A stretch of 64,000 nucleotides of DNA from Shinella sp. PSBB067. GTDB taxonomy: Bacteria > Pseudomonadota > Alphaproteobacteria > Rhizobiales > Rhizobiaceae. Below are positions 25,446-33,807 of the stretch, one piece after another. The DNA lies in the NCBI RefSeq assembly GCF_016839145.1, contig NZ_CP069302.1, positions 124,001 to 188,000 on the forward strand, written 5' to 3'. The first letter of the stretch is position 1. Every line of letters begins with the position of its first letter. The position numbers and the translations under genes were made by a program. The notes beneath the pieces are model-generated. The model made no database searches, was not told where the DNA came from, and saw nothing but the letters and a program-made list of their open reading frames with translations.

Positions 25446-26774
25446 ATGGCTGACAGCACCAACAGCCTGAAATACATGCCGGGCTTCGGCAACGATTTCG
25501 AGACGGAATCCCTGCCCGGTGCCCTGCCGCAGGGCCAGAACAGCCCGCAGAAGTGCAATTACGGCCTCTACGCCGAGCAGCTCTCGGGCTCGCCCTTCAC
25601 CGCCCCGCGCGGCACCAACGAGCGCTCCTGGCTCTACCGCATCCGCCCGAGCGTGCGCCACACGCGCCGCTTCTCCCATGCGAGCTACCCGCACTGGAAG
25701 ACCGCGCCCTGCCTCGACGATCATTCCCTGCCGCTCGGCCAGCTCCGCTGGAACCCGCTGCCCGCGCCGAAGGAGGCGTTGAACTTCCTCGAAGGCATCC
25801 GCACCATGACGACGGCGGGGGACGTGCTGACCCAGGTCGGCATGGCCGCGCATGCCTATACGTTCAACACCGACATGGTGGACGACTATTTCTTCGATGC
25901 AGACGGCGAGCTGCTGGTCGTGCCGCAACTGGGCGCGATCCGCATCTTCACCGAAATGGGCATCATGGATGTCGAGCCGCTGGAAATCGCGCTCATCCCG
26001 CGCGGCATGATGTTCAAGGTCTCGCGCATCGGCGAGGGCGACGTCTGGCGCGGCTATGTATGCGAGAACTACGGCGCGAAGTTCACCCTGCCGGATCGCG
26101 GGCCGATCGGTGCGAACTGCCTCGCCAATCCGCGCGACTTCAAGACGCCCGTCGCCGCCTACGAGGACAAGGAGACGCCCTGCCGCGTCCACGTTAAATG
26201 GTGCGGCAAGTTCTACGTCACGGAGATCGGCCATTCGCCGCTCGACGTCGTCGCCTGGCACGGCAACTACGCGCCGTTCAAATACGACCTTCGCACCTAT
26301 TCGCCCGTCGGCGCGATCCTCTTCGACCATCCCGATCCGTCGATCTTCACGGTGCTGACGGCCCCGACCGAGGAGGCCGGCACGGCAAATATCGACTTCG
26401 TCATCTTCCCGCCGCGCTGGCTGGTCGCCGAGCATACTTTCCGCCCGCCCTGGTATCACCGCAACATCATGAGCGAGTTCATGGGCCTCATCCACGGCCA
26501 GTACGATGCCAAGGAGGAGGGCTTCGTGCCCGGCGGCATGAGCCTGCACAACATGATGCTGCCGCACGGCCCCGATGCCACCGGCTTCGACAAGGCCTCC
26601 AACAGCGAGCTGAAGCCCGTCAAGCTCGACCACACCATGGCCTTCATGTTCGAGACACGCTTTCCGCAGCAGCTCACGAAATTCGCGGCCGAGCTGGAGA
26701 CGCTGCAGGACAACTATCTCGACTGCTGGGACGGGCTGGAGCGCCGGTTCGACGGCACGCCGGGGATCAAGTGA
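25446..26774 (+). CDS. hmgA: Homogentisate 1,2-dioxygenase
   Basis: 442-residue non-haem iron dioxygenase that opens the ring of homogentisate to maleylacetoacetate in tyrosine/phenylalanine breakdown. It starts [21 protein letters not shown], the typical N-terminus. Iron ligands are visible in [15 protein letters not shown] (His and Glu) and in [12 protein letters not shown] (second His). GGAGGAGGG lies upstream of the ATG. It is followed by a fumarylacetoacetate hydrolase-family gene and maiA, with a convergently placed DUF2585 gene in between, so hmgA is probably monocistronic while the other two are a separate unit. Confidence 0.97.
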   Translation: MADSTNSLKYMPGFGNDFETESLPGALPQGQNSPQKCNYGLYAEQLSGSPFTAPRGTNERSWLYRIRPSVRHTRRFSHASYPHWKTAPCLDDHSLPLGQLRWNPLPAPKEALNFLEGIRTMTTAGDVLTQVGMAAHAYTFNTDMVDDYFFDADGELLVVPQLGAIRIFTEMGIMDVEPLEIALIPRGMMFKVSRIGEGDVWRGYVCENYGAKFTLPDRGPIGANCLANPRDFKTPVAAYEDKETPCRVHVKWCGKFYVTEIGHSPLDVVAWHGNYAPFKYDLRTYSPVGAILFDHPDPSIFTVLTAPTEEAGTANIDFVIFPPRWLVAEHTFRPPWYHRNIMSEFMGLIHGQYDAKEEGFVPGGMSLHNMMLPHGPDATGFDKASNSELKPVKLDHTMAFMFETRFPQQLTKFAAELETLQDNYLDCWDGLERRFDGTPGIK

Positions 26775-26776
26775 AT

Positions 26777-27337
26777 TCAGCCACCCTGCCAGGCTTTTAC
26801 AGCTTCGATCGGCCAGACAAGCATCAGGATGTTCAGCGCCAGCCCGTCGCGGATGAGGTAGGTGGTCGTCGCCTCGAAAATCACGATGAGCGCGACGCTT
26901 GCCCAGACGGGCAGGCGCGAGGCGAGGAAGAAGCCGACGACCATCGCGAGGATATCCGCGCTGGAATTGATCACGCTGTCGCCGAAATAATCGAGCGAGA
27001 CTGTCGATTCGCGGTAGCGGTTGATCACCATGTCGGTGTTTTCGAGGATTTCCCAGGCGCATTCCACGACGAGCGCGAGGGCGAGGCGCACGTTTATGCT
27101 CGCCTTTTTCAGGATCAGCGTGAAGAAGCCGAAGAACAGGATGCCGTGGATGATGTGGCTCGGCGTGTACCAGTCGCTAAGGTGCTGCGAGTTTTCGGAG
27201 GAAACCACCACGCCATGCCACAGTTTCACATATCCGCACTTGCAGATGAGCGGCTGACCCATCGTATAAAGGATGGCGGCCGTCACGGCGATAAAGCCGG
27301 CGGCGATCAGCAGGGAATTTCGGACCGTGCGGTTCAA
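26777..27337 (-). CDS. DUF2585 (UPF0314) membrane protein
   Basis: About 186-residue membrane protein with four or five hydrophobic segments: NSLLIAAGFIAVTAAILYTMG near the N-terminus, HIIHGILFFGFFTLIL, VRLALALVVECAWEILENTD, SSADILAMVVGFFLASRL and WASVALIVIFEATTTYLI. The ECAWE...NTDMVINRYR and DYFGDSVINS motifs fit DUF2585. The function is unknown. Start uncertain: I use the TTG at 27337 (AAGGA about nine bases upstream); the frame is open to 27466, but that would overlap the divergent fumarylacetoacetate hydrolase-family gene. It sits inside the homogentisate block on the opposite strand and ends two bases from the hmgA stop. Confidence 0.78.
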   Translation of the reverse strand: MNRTVRNSLLIAAGFIAVTAAILYTMGQPLICKCGYVKLWHGVVVSSENSQHLSDWYTPSHIIHGILFFGFFTLILKKASINVRLALALVVECAWEILENTDMVINRYRESTVSLDYFGDSVINSSADILAMVVGFFLASRLPVWASVALIVIFEATTTYLIRDGLALNILMLVWPIEAVKAWQGG

Positions 27338-27450
27338 GCGGGATTTCCTTGGAGAGGCGATGCGGCGCGGACGCGGCGCATGCGGGTGGAGACAGGCGGC
27401 CGGAAGATGACACGATCCGCCGACCGGAAACAAGATCGGGAGCGACACGC

Positions 27451-28467
27451 ATGAAACTTGCGACATTGAAGGATTCCACCCGCGACGGCCGCCTGGTCGT
27501 CGTCTCGCGCGACCTGACGCGCTGCTCGGAAGTGGGCCATATCGCCCGCAGCCTGCAGGCGGCGCTTGACGATTGGGCGCATGTCGCGCCGCGGCTGGAA
27601 CGGGTCGCCGAGGGGCTGGAGACCGGCTCGCAGCCGACGACGCGCTTCCACGAGCACGACGCGGCTTCCCCGCTGCCGCGCGCCTATCAGTGGGCGGACG
27701 GCTCGGCCTATGTCAACCATGTCGAACTCGTCCGCAAGGCCCGCAATGCCGAAATGCCCGAGAGCTTCTGGACCGATCCGCTGATGTACCAGGGCGGCTC
27801 CGACAGCTTCCTCGGCCCGCGCGACCCGATCCTTGCATCCGACGAGGCCTGGGGCATCGACATGGAAGGCGAGATCGCCGTCATCGTCGACGATGTGCCG
27901 ATGGGTGCGAGCGTGGAGGAGGCGCGCGATGCGATCCGCCTCGTCATGCTCGTCAACGACGTCTCGTTGCGCGGCCTCATTCCGGGCGAACTTGCCAAGG
28001 GCTTCGGCTTCTTCCAGTCGAAACCCTCCTCTGCCTTCTCTCCCGTTGCCGTCACGCCCGACGAACTGGGCGATGCCTGGAAGGGCGGCAAGCTGCACCT
28101 GCCGCTCCTCGTCTCGCTCAACGGCACGCCCTTCGGCAAGGCCGATGCCGGCGTGGACATGACCTTCGACTTCGGCCAGCTCGTCGCCCATGCGGCAAAG
28201 ACCCGCCCGCTCGTCGCCGGCTCGATCATCGGCTCGGGCACCGTCTCCAACAAGCTCGACGGCGGTCCCGGCAAGCCGGTCTCCGAGGGCGGCGCCGGCT
28301 ATTCCTGCATCGCCGAGGTCCGCACCATCGAGACGATCGCCACCGGTGCGCCGAAGACGCCCTTCATGAAGTTCGGCGATGTCGTGCGCATAGAGATGAA
28401 GGACAAGGCGGGCCATTCGATCTTCGGCGCCATCGAGCAGACCGTGACGCGCTACGGGAAGGAGTGA
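27451..28467 (+). CDS. Fumarylacetoacetate hydrolase family protein
   Basis: 338-residue FAA hydrolase-fold protein. In this pathway it would cleave fumarylacetoacetate to fumarate and acetoacetate, the last step of tyrosine degradation. Metal ligands are expected in EAWGIDMEGEIAVIVDDVP (about residues 130-148); further conserved parts are YQWADGSAYVNHVELVRKAR, LVAGSIIGSGTVSN and GDVVRIEMKDKAGHSIFG. The ATG at 27451 follows GGGAG by eight bases; a longer frame to 27349 is not FAH-like. It is four bases from maiA, so the two are co-transcribed. Related FAA hydrolases act on other substrates, but the neighbours make this assignment strong. Confidence 0.9.
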   Translation: MKLATLKDSTRDGRLVVVSRDLTRCSEVGHIARSLQAALDDWAHVAPRLERVAEGLETGSQPTTRFHEHDAASPLPRAYQWADGSAYVNHVELVRKARNAEMPESFWTDPLMYQGGSDSFLGPRDPILASDEAWGIDMEGEIAVIVDDVPMGASVEEARDAIRLVMLVNDVSLRGLIPGELAKGFGFFQSKPSSAFSPVAVTPDELGDAWKGGKLHLPLLVSLNGTPFGKADAGVDMTFDFGQLVAHAAKTRPLVAGSIIGSGTVSNKLDGGPGKPVSEGGAGYSCIAEVRTIETIATGAPKTPFMKFGDVVRIEMKDKAGHSIFGAIEQTVTRYGKE

Positions 28468-28471
28468 CCCG

Positions 28472-29116
28472 ATGAGCGAGGAGATCGTCCTCTACGATTA
28501 CTGGCGCTCCTCCGCCAGCTACCGCGTGCGCATTGTGCTCGAAAGCCTCGGCCTCGCCTACCGGCGGGTCTCCGTCGATCTCCTTGCCGGCGAGCAGCGC
28601 GCGCCAGAACACCGCGCCCGCAACCCCCAGGGTCTCGTACCGGCACTGGTGATCGACGGTCAGACGCTGACGCAATCCCTCGCCATCATCGAATACCTCT
28701 GCGAAACGCGCCCCGCGGCGCGTTTCCTCCCCGCCGATCCGCTCGGCCGGCAGCGCGTGCGCACGCTCTCCTACGCCATCGCCATGGAGATCCACGCGGT
28801 CTGCAATACGGGCGTCGTGGGCCATGTCATGGAGATCACCGGCGGCGGAGAGGGTGTCCGGGCCGACTGGATGAAGAAGTTCATCGGCGAAGGCCTTGCC
28901 GCCGTCGAGGCTCTACTCGACAACCCCGCCACCGGCGCCTTCTGCCACGGCGAAACCCCTACGATGGCCGACTTCTGCCTCGTCCCGCAGATCTACAACG
29001 CCGAACGCTGGGGCGCCGACCTTTCCGGCCTGACGCAGATGCGGCGGATCGCCGAGGCCTGCCGGATGCTTCCGGCCTTCAAGGCGGCGCATCCAGAGAC
29101 GGTGAAGGCGGCTTGA
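28472..29116 (+). CDS. maiA: Maleylacetoacetate isomerase
   Basis: 214-residue zeta-class glutathione transferase that converts maleylacetoacetate to fumarylacetoacetate using glutathione. The N-terminal thioredoxin fold starts VLYDYWRSSASYRVRIVLES, with the zeta-class SSxSxRVR motif; NPQGLVPALVIDGQTLTQSLAIIEYL contains the cis-proline and the SxAI motif; and the helical C-terminal domain has the PTMADFCLVPQIYNAERWG signature. It begins four bases after the fumarylacetoacetate hydrolase gene. It is a complete, ordinary member. Confidence 0.95.
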   Translation: MSEEIVLYDYWRSSASYRVRIVLESLGLAYRRVSVDLLAGEQRAPEHRARNPQGLVPALVIDGQTLTQSLAIIEYLCETRPAARFLPADPLGRQRVRTLSYAIAMEIHAVCNTGVVGHVMEITGGGEGVRADWMKKFIGEGLAAVEALLDNPATGAFCHGETPTMADFCLVPQIYNAERWGADLSGLTQMRRIAEACRMLPAFKAAHPETVKAA

Positions 29117-29173
29117 GCTTTGAAAGCCGCGTGCCGCATGTTATATATACCCCGGACTACGAAAGGATATACC

Positions 29174-29413
29174 ATGCCGCTCTACGTCAAGGATCAGGAA
29201 GTCGACCGGCTTGCCGAGCGGCTGTCCGCGCTCCTCAAGGTCAGCAAGACCGAGGCGGTGCGGCAGGCGCTGGCGCGTGAGCTGGAACGGGTGGAAAGCG
29301 AGCCGACATTGGCGGACCGGGCCAAAGCCTTCGTCCGCGATCTCGATGCGAAATACCCCAAGGTCGGCCCGCCCGCCGACAAGGCTTTCATCGATAGTCT
29401 CTACGAGGACTGA
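29174..29413 (+). CDS. vapB: VapB-type antitoxin
   Basis: 79-residue antitoxin. The N-terminus MPLYVKDQEVDRLAERLSALLKVSKTEAVRQAL is a ribbon-helix-helix-like DNA-binding region of the PSK/VapB type; the C-terminal part (ADRAKAFVRDLDAKYPKVGPPADKAFIDSLYED) wraps the toxin. The ATG at 29174 follows GAAAGGATATACC; a longer in-frame start at 29120 is unlikely. Two ATATACC repeats (29145-29151 and 29167-29173) and a TATATA box in the short leader are candidates for an autoregulatory operator. The toxin gene begins three bases after the stop. Confidence 0.88.
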   Translation: MPLYVKDQEVDRLAERLSALLKVSKTEAVRQALARELERVESEPTLADRAKAFVRDLDAKYPKVGPPADKAFIDSLYED

Positions 29414-29416
29414 TCG

Positions 29417-29812
29417 ATGTTCGTCGACGCCTCGGCGTTCGTAGCAATCCTGGCGTCCGAAGAGGGGGCTGACGCGCTCCTCGGGAGGCTCCAGCGGGCT
29501 GAAATACGCTTTACGTCGCCCATGGCCATCTGGGAGACGTCGCTTGCGGTGGGGCGCCAGAGGCAGATCGCGCCGACGGATGCCTTTGCCCTCGTCACGG
29601 ATTTCCTGAAGCTGCTTTCGGTCAAGGTCGAGCCGGTCGATCCCGGTACGGGCGAATTGGCCGTCATCGCCTATCAGCGTTTCGGCAAGGGCCGGCATCC
29701 GGCGGGCCTGAACTTTGGCGACTGCTTCGCCTATGCCTGTGCCCGGCATCTCAACATGCCGCTGCTCTACAAGGGCGACGATTTCTCCAGGACGGATATC
29801 GAAGCCGCATAG
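29417..29812 (+). CDS. vapC: VapC-type PIN-domain ribonuclease toxin
   Basis: 131-residue PIN-domain protein. Acidic residues that coordinate Mg2+ are D4 (MFVDASAF), E40 (AIWETS), D102 (NFGDCFAYA) and D121 (KGDDF), the full catalytic set. VapC toxins cleave tRNA or rRNA and are neutralised by VapB. It is cotranscribed with the antitoxin and ends in a strong hairpin. Solitary metabolic stability modules of this kind are frequent in rhizobia; the target RNA cannot be inferred. Confidence 0.9.
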   Translation: MFVDASAFVAILASEEGADALLGRLQRAEIRFTSPMAIWETSLAVGRQRQIAPTDAFALVTDFLKLLSVKVEPVDPGTGELAVIAYQRFGKGRHPAGLNFGDCFAYACARHLNMPLLYKGDDFSRTDIEAA

Positions 29813-29814
29813 GA

Positions 29815-29838
29815 ACCGCCCCGCCGAAGCGGGGCGGT
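29815..29838. terminator. Strong hairpin after vapC
   Basis: Perfect 10-bp stem ACCGCCCCGC (29815-29824) / GCGGGGCGGT (29829-29838) with a CGAA tetraloop, two bases after the vapC stop and just before the end of convergent gabD. It probably terminates both strands; followed by CGTGTCGT rather than a pure T-run. Confidence 0.75.
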
Positions 29839-29845
29839 CGTGTCG

Positions 29846-31327
29846 TCAGGCCACATCGCCCATGCAGATATATTTCAGCTCCAGATAGTCGTCCGCGCCG
29901 TGGGCGGAGCCTTCGCGGCCGAGGCCGGACTGCTTGATGCCGCCGAAGGGGGCGGCTTCGGAGGAGATGAGGCCGGTATTGACGCCGACCATGCCGTATT
30001 CGAGCGCTTCGGCCACCTTCCAGACCTTCTTGAGGTCGCCGGCGAAGAAATAGGCTGCGAGGCCGAATTCGGTGTCGTTGGCTTGTTCGATCACGTCCCC
30101 GACCGTGTCGAAGCGGAAGAGCGGAGCGACGGGGCCGAAGGTCTCTTCCCTCGCCACCGTCATGCCGCGCGCGACGCCCTTCAGCACCGTCGGCTGGAAG
30201 AAGGTGCCGTTGCCCTCGATGCGCTTGCCGCCGGCAAGGACCGTCGCGCCCTTGGAGACGGCGTCGGCGATATGGGCCTCGACCTTGGCGATGGCGGCCT
30301 CCTCGATCAGCGGGCCGATGGTCGTGCCCTTGTCGAAGCCGTTGCCGACGGAGAGCTCGGCGACCTTCTTCGCAAGCTTCTCGGCGAAGGCGTCATAGAC
30401 CCCCGACTGCACGTAGAGACGATTGGCGCACACGCAGGTCTGGCCGGCATTGCGGTATTTCGAGGCCATGGCGCCCTCGACGGCGGCGTCGAGATTGGCG
30501 TCGTCGAAGACGATGAAGGGCGCGTTGCCGCCGAGCTCCAGGCTGACCTTCTTGATCTGGTCGGAGCACTGGCGCATCAGGATGCGGCCGACTTCCGTCG
30601 AGCCGGTGAAGGAGATCTTCCGCACCTTCGGATTGAAGCACAGCTCCTTGCCGATGGCCGGGCCGTCCGTGCCGAGGATGACGTTGAAGACGCCGGCGGG
30701 GATGCCGGCCTTTTCCGCCAGCACGGCAAGTGCGATGGCCGAGAGCGGCGTCTGCTCGGCCGGCTTGGAAACCACCGTGCAGCCGACGGCGAGCGCCGGG
30801 GCGACCTTGCGGGCGATCATCGCGGCCGGGAAATTCCACGGCGTGATCGTGCCGACGACGCCGACCGGCTGCTTGATGACGAGCATCCGCTTGTCGACGG
30901 AGGGAGCGGGGATCGTCTCGCCGTTGATGCGCTTGGCCTCTTCCGCGTACCACTCGACATAGGAGGCGGCGTAGAGGATTTCGCCGCGCGCTTCCGGCAG
31001 GGGCTTGCCCATTTCGGCGGTGAGGATGGCGGCCAGTTCGTCGGCATTGGCGACGATCAGGTCGTTCCACTTGCGCAGCAGGATGCTGCGGTCCTTGGCG
31101 GGGCGGGCGGCCCATGCGCCTTGCGCCTTGTGGGCGGCGTCGATGGCGGCGGCGGTCTCGCTCGCGCCCATCTCGGGCAGCGTCGCCAGCTTTTCGCCGG
31201 TCGCGGGATTGAAGACATCGAAGGTCGCGGCGCCGTTGCCGCCGATCCAGTTGCCGTTGACATAGCCTGCATCGCGCAGGAAATCGGTCGACTTCAGGTG
31301 CCTGGTGAGAGCATCGTGGAAGGCCAT
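29846..31327 (-). CDS. gabD: Succinate-semialdehyde dehydrogenase (NADP-type)
   Basis: 493-residue aldehyde dehydrogenase oxidising succinate semialdehyde to succinate, the second step of GABA degradation. Catalytic residues: E264 in VSLELGG and C298 in NAGQTCVCANR, with the QTCVC motif typical of GabD; nucleotide-binding motifs TPWNFPAAM (about 162-170) and SFTGSTEVG (about 239-247). It follows gabT on the same strand after 95 bases that include a small CACCCGG/CCGGGTG hairpin (31360-31382). The ATG at 31327 has AAAGGA upstream; the longer frame is a shadow. Substrate assignment rests on family motifs and the gabT neighbour. Confidence 0.93.
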   Translation of the reverse strand: MAFHDALTRHLKSTDFLRDAGYVNGNWIGGNGAATFDVFNPATGEKLATLPEMGASETAAAIDAAHKAQGAWAARPAKDRSILLRKWNDLIVANADELAAILTAEMGKPLPEARGEILYAASYVEWYAEEAKRINGETIPAPSVDKRMLVIKQPVGVVGTITPWNFPAAMIARKVAPALAVGCTVVSKPAEQTPLSAIALAVLAEKAGIPAGVFNVILGTDGPAIGKELCFNPKVRKISFTGSTEVGRILMRQCSDQIKKVSLELGGNAPFIVFDDANLDAAVEGAMASKYRNAGQTCVCANRLYVQSGVYDAFAEKLAKKVAELSVGNGFDKGTTIGPLIEEAAIAKVEAHIADAVSKGATVLAGGKRIEGNGTFFQPTVLKGVARGMTVAREETFGPVAPLFRFDTVGDVIEQANDTEFGLAAYFFAGDLKKVWKVAEALEYGMVGVNTGLISSEAAPFGGIKQSGLGREGSAHGADDYLELKYICMGDVA

Positions 31328-31422
31328 GATTGCATTCCTTTCGGACAGGAAAGGCCGTTCACCCGGAGCCATGCCCCGGGTGTCGCCTTGGGAGGATGTG
31401 GTTCGTTCGCTTGCGGCGCCGA

Positions 31423-32700
31423 TCAGGCGCTGCGGGCCTCGACCATGGAGGCTTCGAGGATGTCGAGCGCTTCGGCGAAGACCTCGTCCTGGATGGTGAT
31501 CGGCGCGAGGAAGCGGATGACGTTGCCGTGCACGCCGCAGGTGAGCAGGATCAGGCCCTTGTCGAGGGCTTTCAGGCGCACCTTGTTGGCGAAGTCGGCG
31601 CTCGGCTGCTTCGTGGCGACGTCGTTGAACTCGACGGCGTTCATGAAGCCCGGGCCGCGGATGTCGACGATCTCGGGAACCTTGTCCTGCAGCGAGGCGA
31701 GGCGCTGCTTGAGGCGCGCACCGAGGTTCTCGGCGCGGTTGCACAGGTCCTCGTCCTTGATGACGTCGAGCACGGCATGGGCCGCCGCAACGCCGATCGG
31801 GCTGCCGGCATAGGTGCCGCCGAGGCCGCCGGGGCCGGGCGCGTCCATGATCTCGGCGCGGCCGGTGACGGCGGCGATCGGGAAGCCGCCGCCGAGACCC
31901 TTGGCCATGGTCATCAGGTCGGCCGCGATGCCGTAGTGCTCCATGGCGAACATCTTGCCGGTGCGGGCAAAGCCGGTCTGCACCTCGTCGGCGATGAGAA
32001 GGATGCCGTGCTGGTCGCAGATCTCGCGCAGCGCCTTCATGAAGGCGACCGGGACGGGATAGAAGCCGCCTTCGCCCTGCACCGGCTCGACGATGATCGC
32101 GGCGACGCGGTTCGGGTCGACATCGGCGGCGAAGAGCTTCTTCAGCACGTTCAGCGACTGCTCGACCGTCGTGCCATGGGCCTCGATCGGGAAGGGCGCG
32201 TGGAAGACGTCGCCCGGCATGGCGCCGAAGCCGACCTTGTAGGGCACGACCTTGCCGGTCAGCGCCATGCCCATGAAGGTACGGCCGTGGAAGCCGCCCG
32301 AAAAGGCGATGACGGCCTGGCGGCCGGTGGCGGCGCGGGCGATCTTCACGGCGTTCTCGACGGCTTCCGCGCCGGTCGTCACGAAGATCGTCTTCTTGGC
32401 GAAGTTGCCGGGGGTGATGGCGTTGAGGCGCTCGGCAAGCTCGACATAGTTCTCGTAAGGAACGACCTGGTGGCAGGTATGCGTGAAGCGGTCGAGCTGC
32501 TTCTTGACGGCCTCGATGACACGCGGATGGCGGTGGCCGGTGTTGACCACGGCGATGCCGGCGGCGAAATCGATGTAGCGGTTGCCTTCCTTGTCCCAGA
32601 TTTCCGCATTCTCCGCACGGTCGGCGTAGATCTGCGTGGTCATGCCGACGCCGCGGGAAATGGCGGCGTTCTTGCGGTCTGTCAGAGGCGTGGCGGTCAT
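31423..32700 (-). CDS. gabT: 4-aminobutyrate aminotransferase
   Basis: 425-residue class III PLP aminotransferase. It moves the amino group of GABA to 2-oxoglutarate, giving succinate semialdehyde. D238 (IADEVQTG) holds the pyridine nitrogen and K267 (MTMAKGLGGGFP) forms the Schiff base; the TGAEAVENAVKIAR and GGFHGRT motifs of the family are present. Its divergent neighbour is a MerR-XRE-cupin regulator, and two identical 18-bp repeats occupy the promoter. gabD follows in the same direction. Some close relatives use other omega-amino acids such as 5-aminovalerate or beta-alanine. Confidence 0.94.
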   Translation of the reverse strand: MTATPLTDRKNAAISRGVGMTTQIYADRAENAEIWDKEGNRYIDFAAGIAVVNTGHRHPRVIEAVKKQLDRFTHTCHQVVPYENYVELAERLNAITPGNFAKKTIFVTTGAEAVENAVKIARAATGRQAVIAFSGGFHGRTFMGMALTGKVVPYKVGFGAMPGDVFHAPFPIEAHGTTVEQSLNVLKKLFAADVDPNRVAAIIVEPVQGEGGFYPVPVAFMKALREICDQHGILLIADEVQTGFARTGKMFAMEHYGIAADLMTMAKGLGGGFPIAAVTGRAEIMDAPGPGGLGGTYAGSPIGVAAAHAVLDVIKDEDLCNRAENLGARLKQRLASLQDKVPEIVDIRGPGFMNAVEFNDVATKQPSADFANKVRLKALDKGLILLTCGVHGNVIRFLAPITIQDEVFAEALDILEASMVEARSA

Positions 32701-32749
32701 GGCGCTGTTCCTGGATCTGGAGGCTTCGTTTCGTCGGCTTGCATTAACT

Positions 32750-32800
32750 TACATTTTTTCTGCAAGACTTGTGTGGAATTCCTACATTTTTTCTGCAAGA
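32750..32800. promoter_or_regulatory. Two identical 18-bp direct repeats between gabT and its regulator
   Basis: TACATTTTTTCTGCAAGA occurs at 32750-32767 and again, perfectly, at 32783-32800; the 33-bp period is about three helical turns, placing both copies on the same DNA face. They sit about 50-100 bases upstream of gabT (start 32700) and about 100 bases upstream of the regulator (start 32902). AATGC-AATG-GCATT adjoins the second copy. This looks like a cooperative binding site of the divergent regulator. Confidence 0.75.
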
Positions 32801-32901
32801 ATGCAATGGCATTTTAAGAGCGCAATGCGACGGATTTCAAACCCGAGCGGCTGCTCCGGGGATGCTATAGAACGATCATACAGAATCAGGGATTTGGCGC
32901 G

Positions 32902-33717
32902 ATGGGTTCCGGGGAGCCGGTGCATTACAAGGTGGCGGAGGCCGCGCGGCTTGCCGGCGTTTCGGCCTCCACGCTGAGGCTCTGGGAGGCGCAGGGTCTC
33001 GTCGTGCCCGGCCGCTCGGAGACGGGGCATCGCCAGTACAGCGCCGACGACGTGGTGCGATTGAAGCGCATCGCCTGGTATCGCACGGAGCGGGGCCTCA
33101 ACCCGGCCGCTATCCGCGAGGCGCTGGAGGCAGAAGAGCCTGCCGCCGACAGCAGCGCATCCGAGGGCGATGCGCCGCAGGGCATAGGCCGCAAGCTGCG
33201 CAGCCTGCGCCACGCGGCAGGCAGGACGCTGGAGCAGGTCGCCGGCGACATCGGCATCGCGACGTCGGTGCTTTCCACCTTCGAGCGCACCTCGCAGGGC
33301 GTGACCTTCCGCGTGCTGCACGATCTCGCCGACTATTACGGCACGACCGTCTCCAAGCTTTCCGGCGAGGAGGAAGAGGACAACCGCGCCGTCGTTAGGG
33401 CCGGGGAATGGAAGTTCTGGCCCGAGACATCGCCCGGCGTCACCGTGCAGGTGCTGGCGGACGGGCGCAACATGATGGACTGCCACCGTTTCGTGCTCGC
33501 CCCCGGCGCCTCCAGCGACGGCGCCTACATGCATGACGGCGAGGAATTCGTGCATGTGCTTTCCGGCCAGGTGGAAATCGTGCTCGACGGCCACGAGTTC
33601 CACGATCTCGGCCCCGGCGACAGCCTCTATTTCGAAAGCTGCCGCCGCCATGCCTGGCGCAACCGCCACGACGGGGAGACGATCCTGATCTGGATCAACA
33701 CGCCCCCGACGTTCTGA
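32902..33717 (+). CDS. MerR-XRE-cupin fusion transcriptional regulator
   Basis: 271-residue fusion of three modules. Residues 7-75 form a MerR-type winged helix (YKVAEAARLAGVSASTLRLWEAQGLV, then GHRQYSADDVVRLKRI). Residues 93-152 are a Xre-type helix-turn-helix (GRKLRSLRHAAGRTLEQVAGDIGIATSVLSTFERTSQ). Residues about 185-265 are a small cupin (GAYMHDGEEFVHVLSGQVEIVLDG, then GPGDSLYFES and HAWRN). XRE-cupin regulators of the PuuR kind control polyamine and GABA catabolism; the additional MerR domain is less usual. Divergence from gabT plus the 18-bp direct repeats suggest it controls gabTD in response to a small amine or acid. The inducer is not known. Confidence 0.87.
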   Translation: MGSGEPVHYKVAEAARLAGVSASTLRLWEAQGLVVPGRSETGHRQYSADDVVRLKRIAWYRTERGLNPAAIREALEAEEPAADSSASEGDAPQGIGRKLRSLRHAAGRTLEQVAGDIGIATSVLSTFERTSQGVTFRVLHDLADYYGTTVSKLSGEEEEDNRAVVRAGEWKFWPETSPGVTVQVLADGRNMMDCHRFVLAPGASSDGAYMHDGEEFVHVLSGQVEIVLDGHEFHDLGPGDSLYFESCRRHAWRNRHDGETILIWINTPPTF

Positions 33718-33807
33718 TCTTGACGCGCCGCCCTCTACGGGCATTTCGCCGTGTCGACCACCGATCCCGATGGCTAAAGATCGAGGGCCTGCAGCGGCAC
33801 GGCCGTT

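Noticed and set aside
29840..31813. 657-codon plus-strand frame across gabD
   Set aside because: Shadow frame; starts inside the terminator region and runs through gabD.
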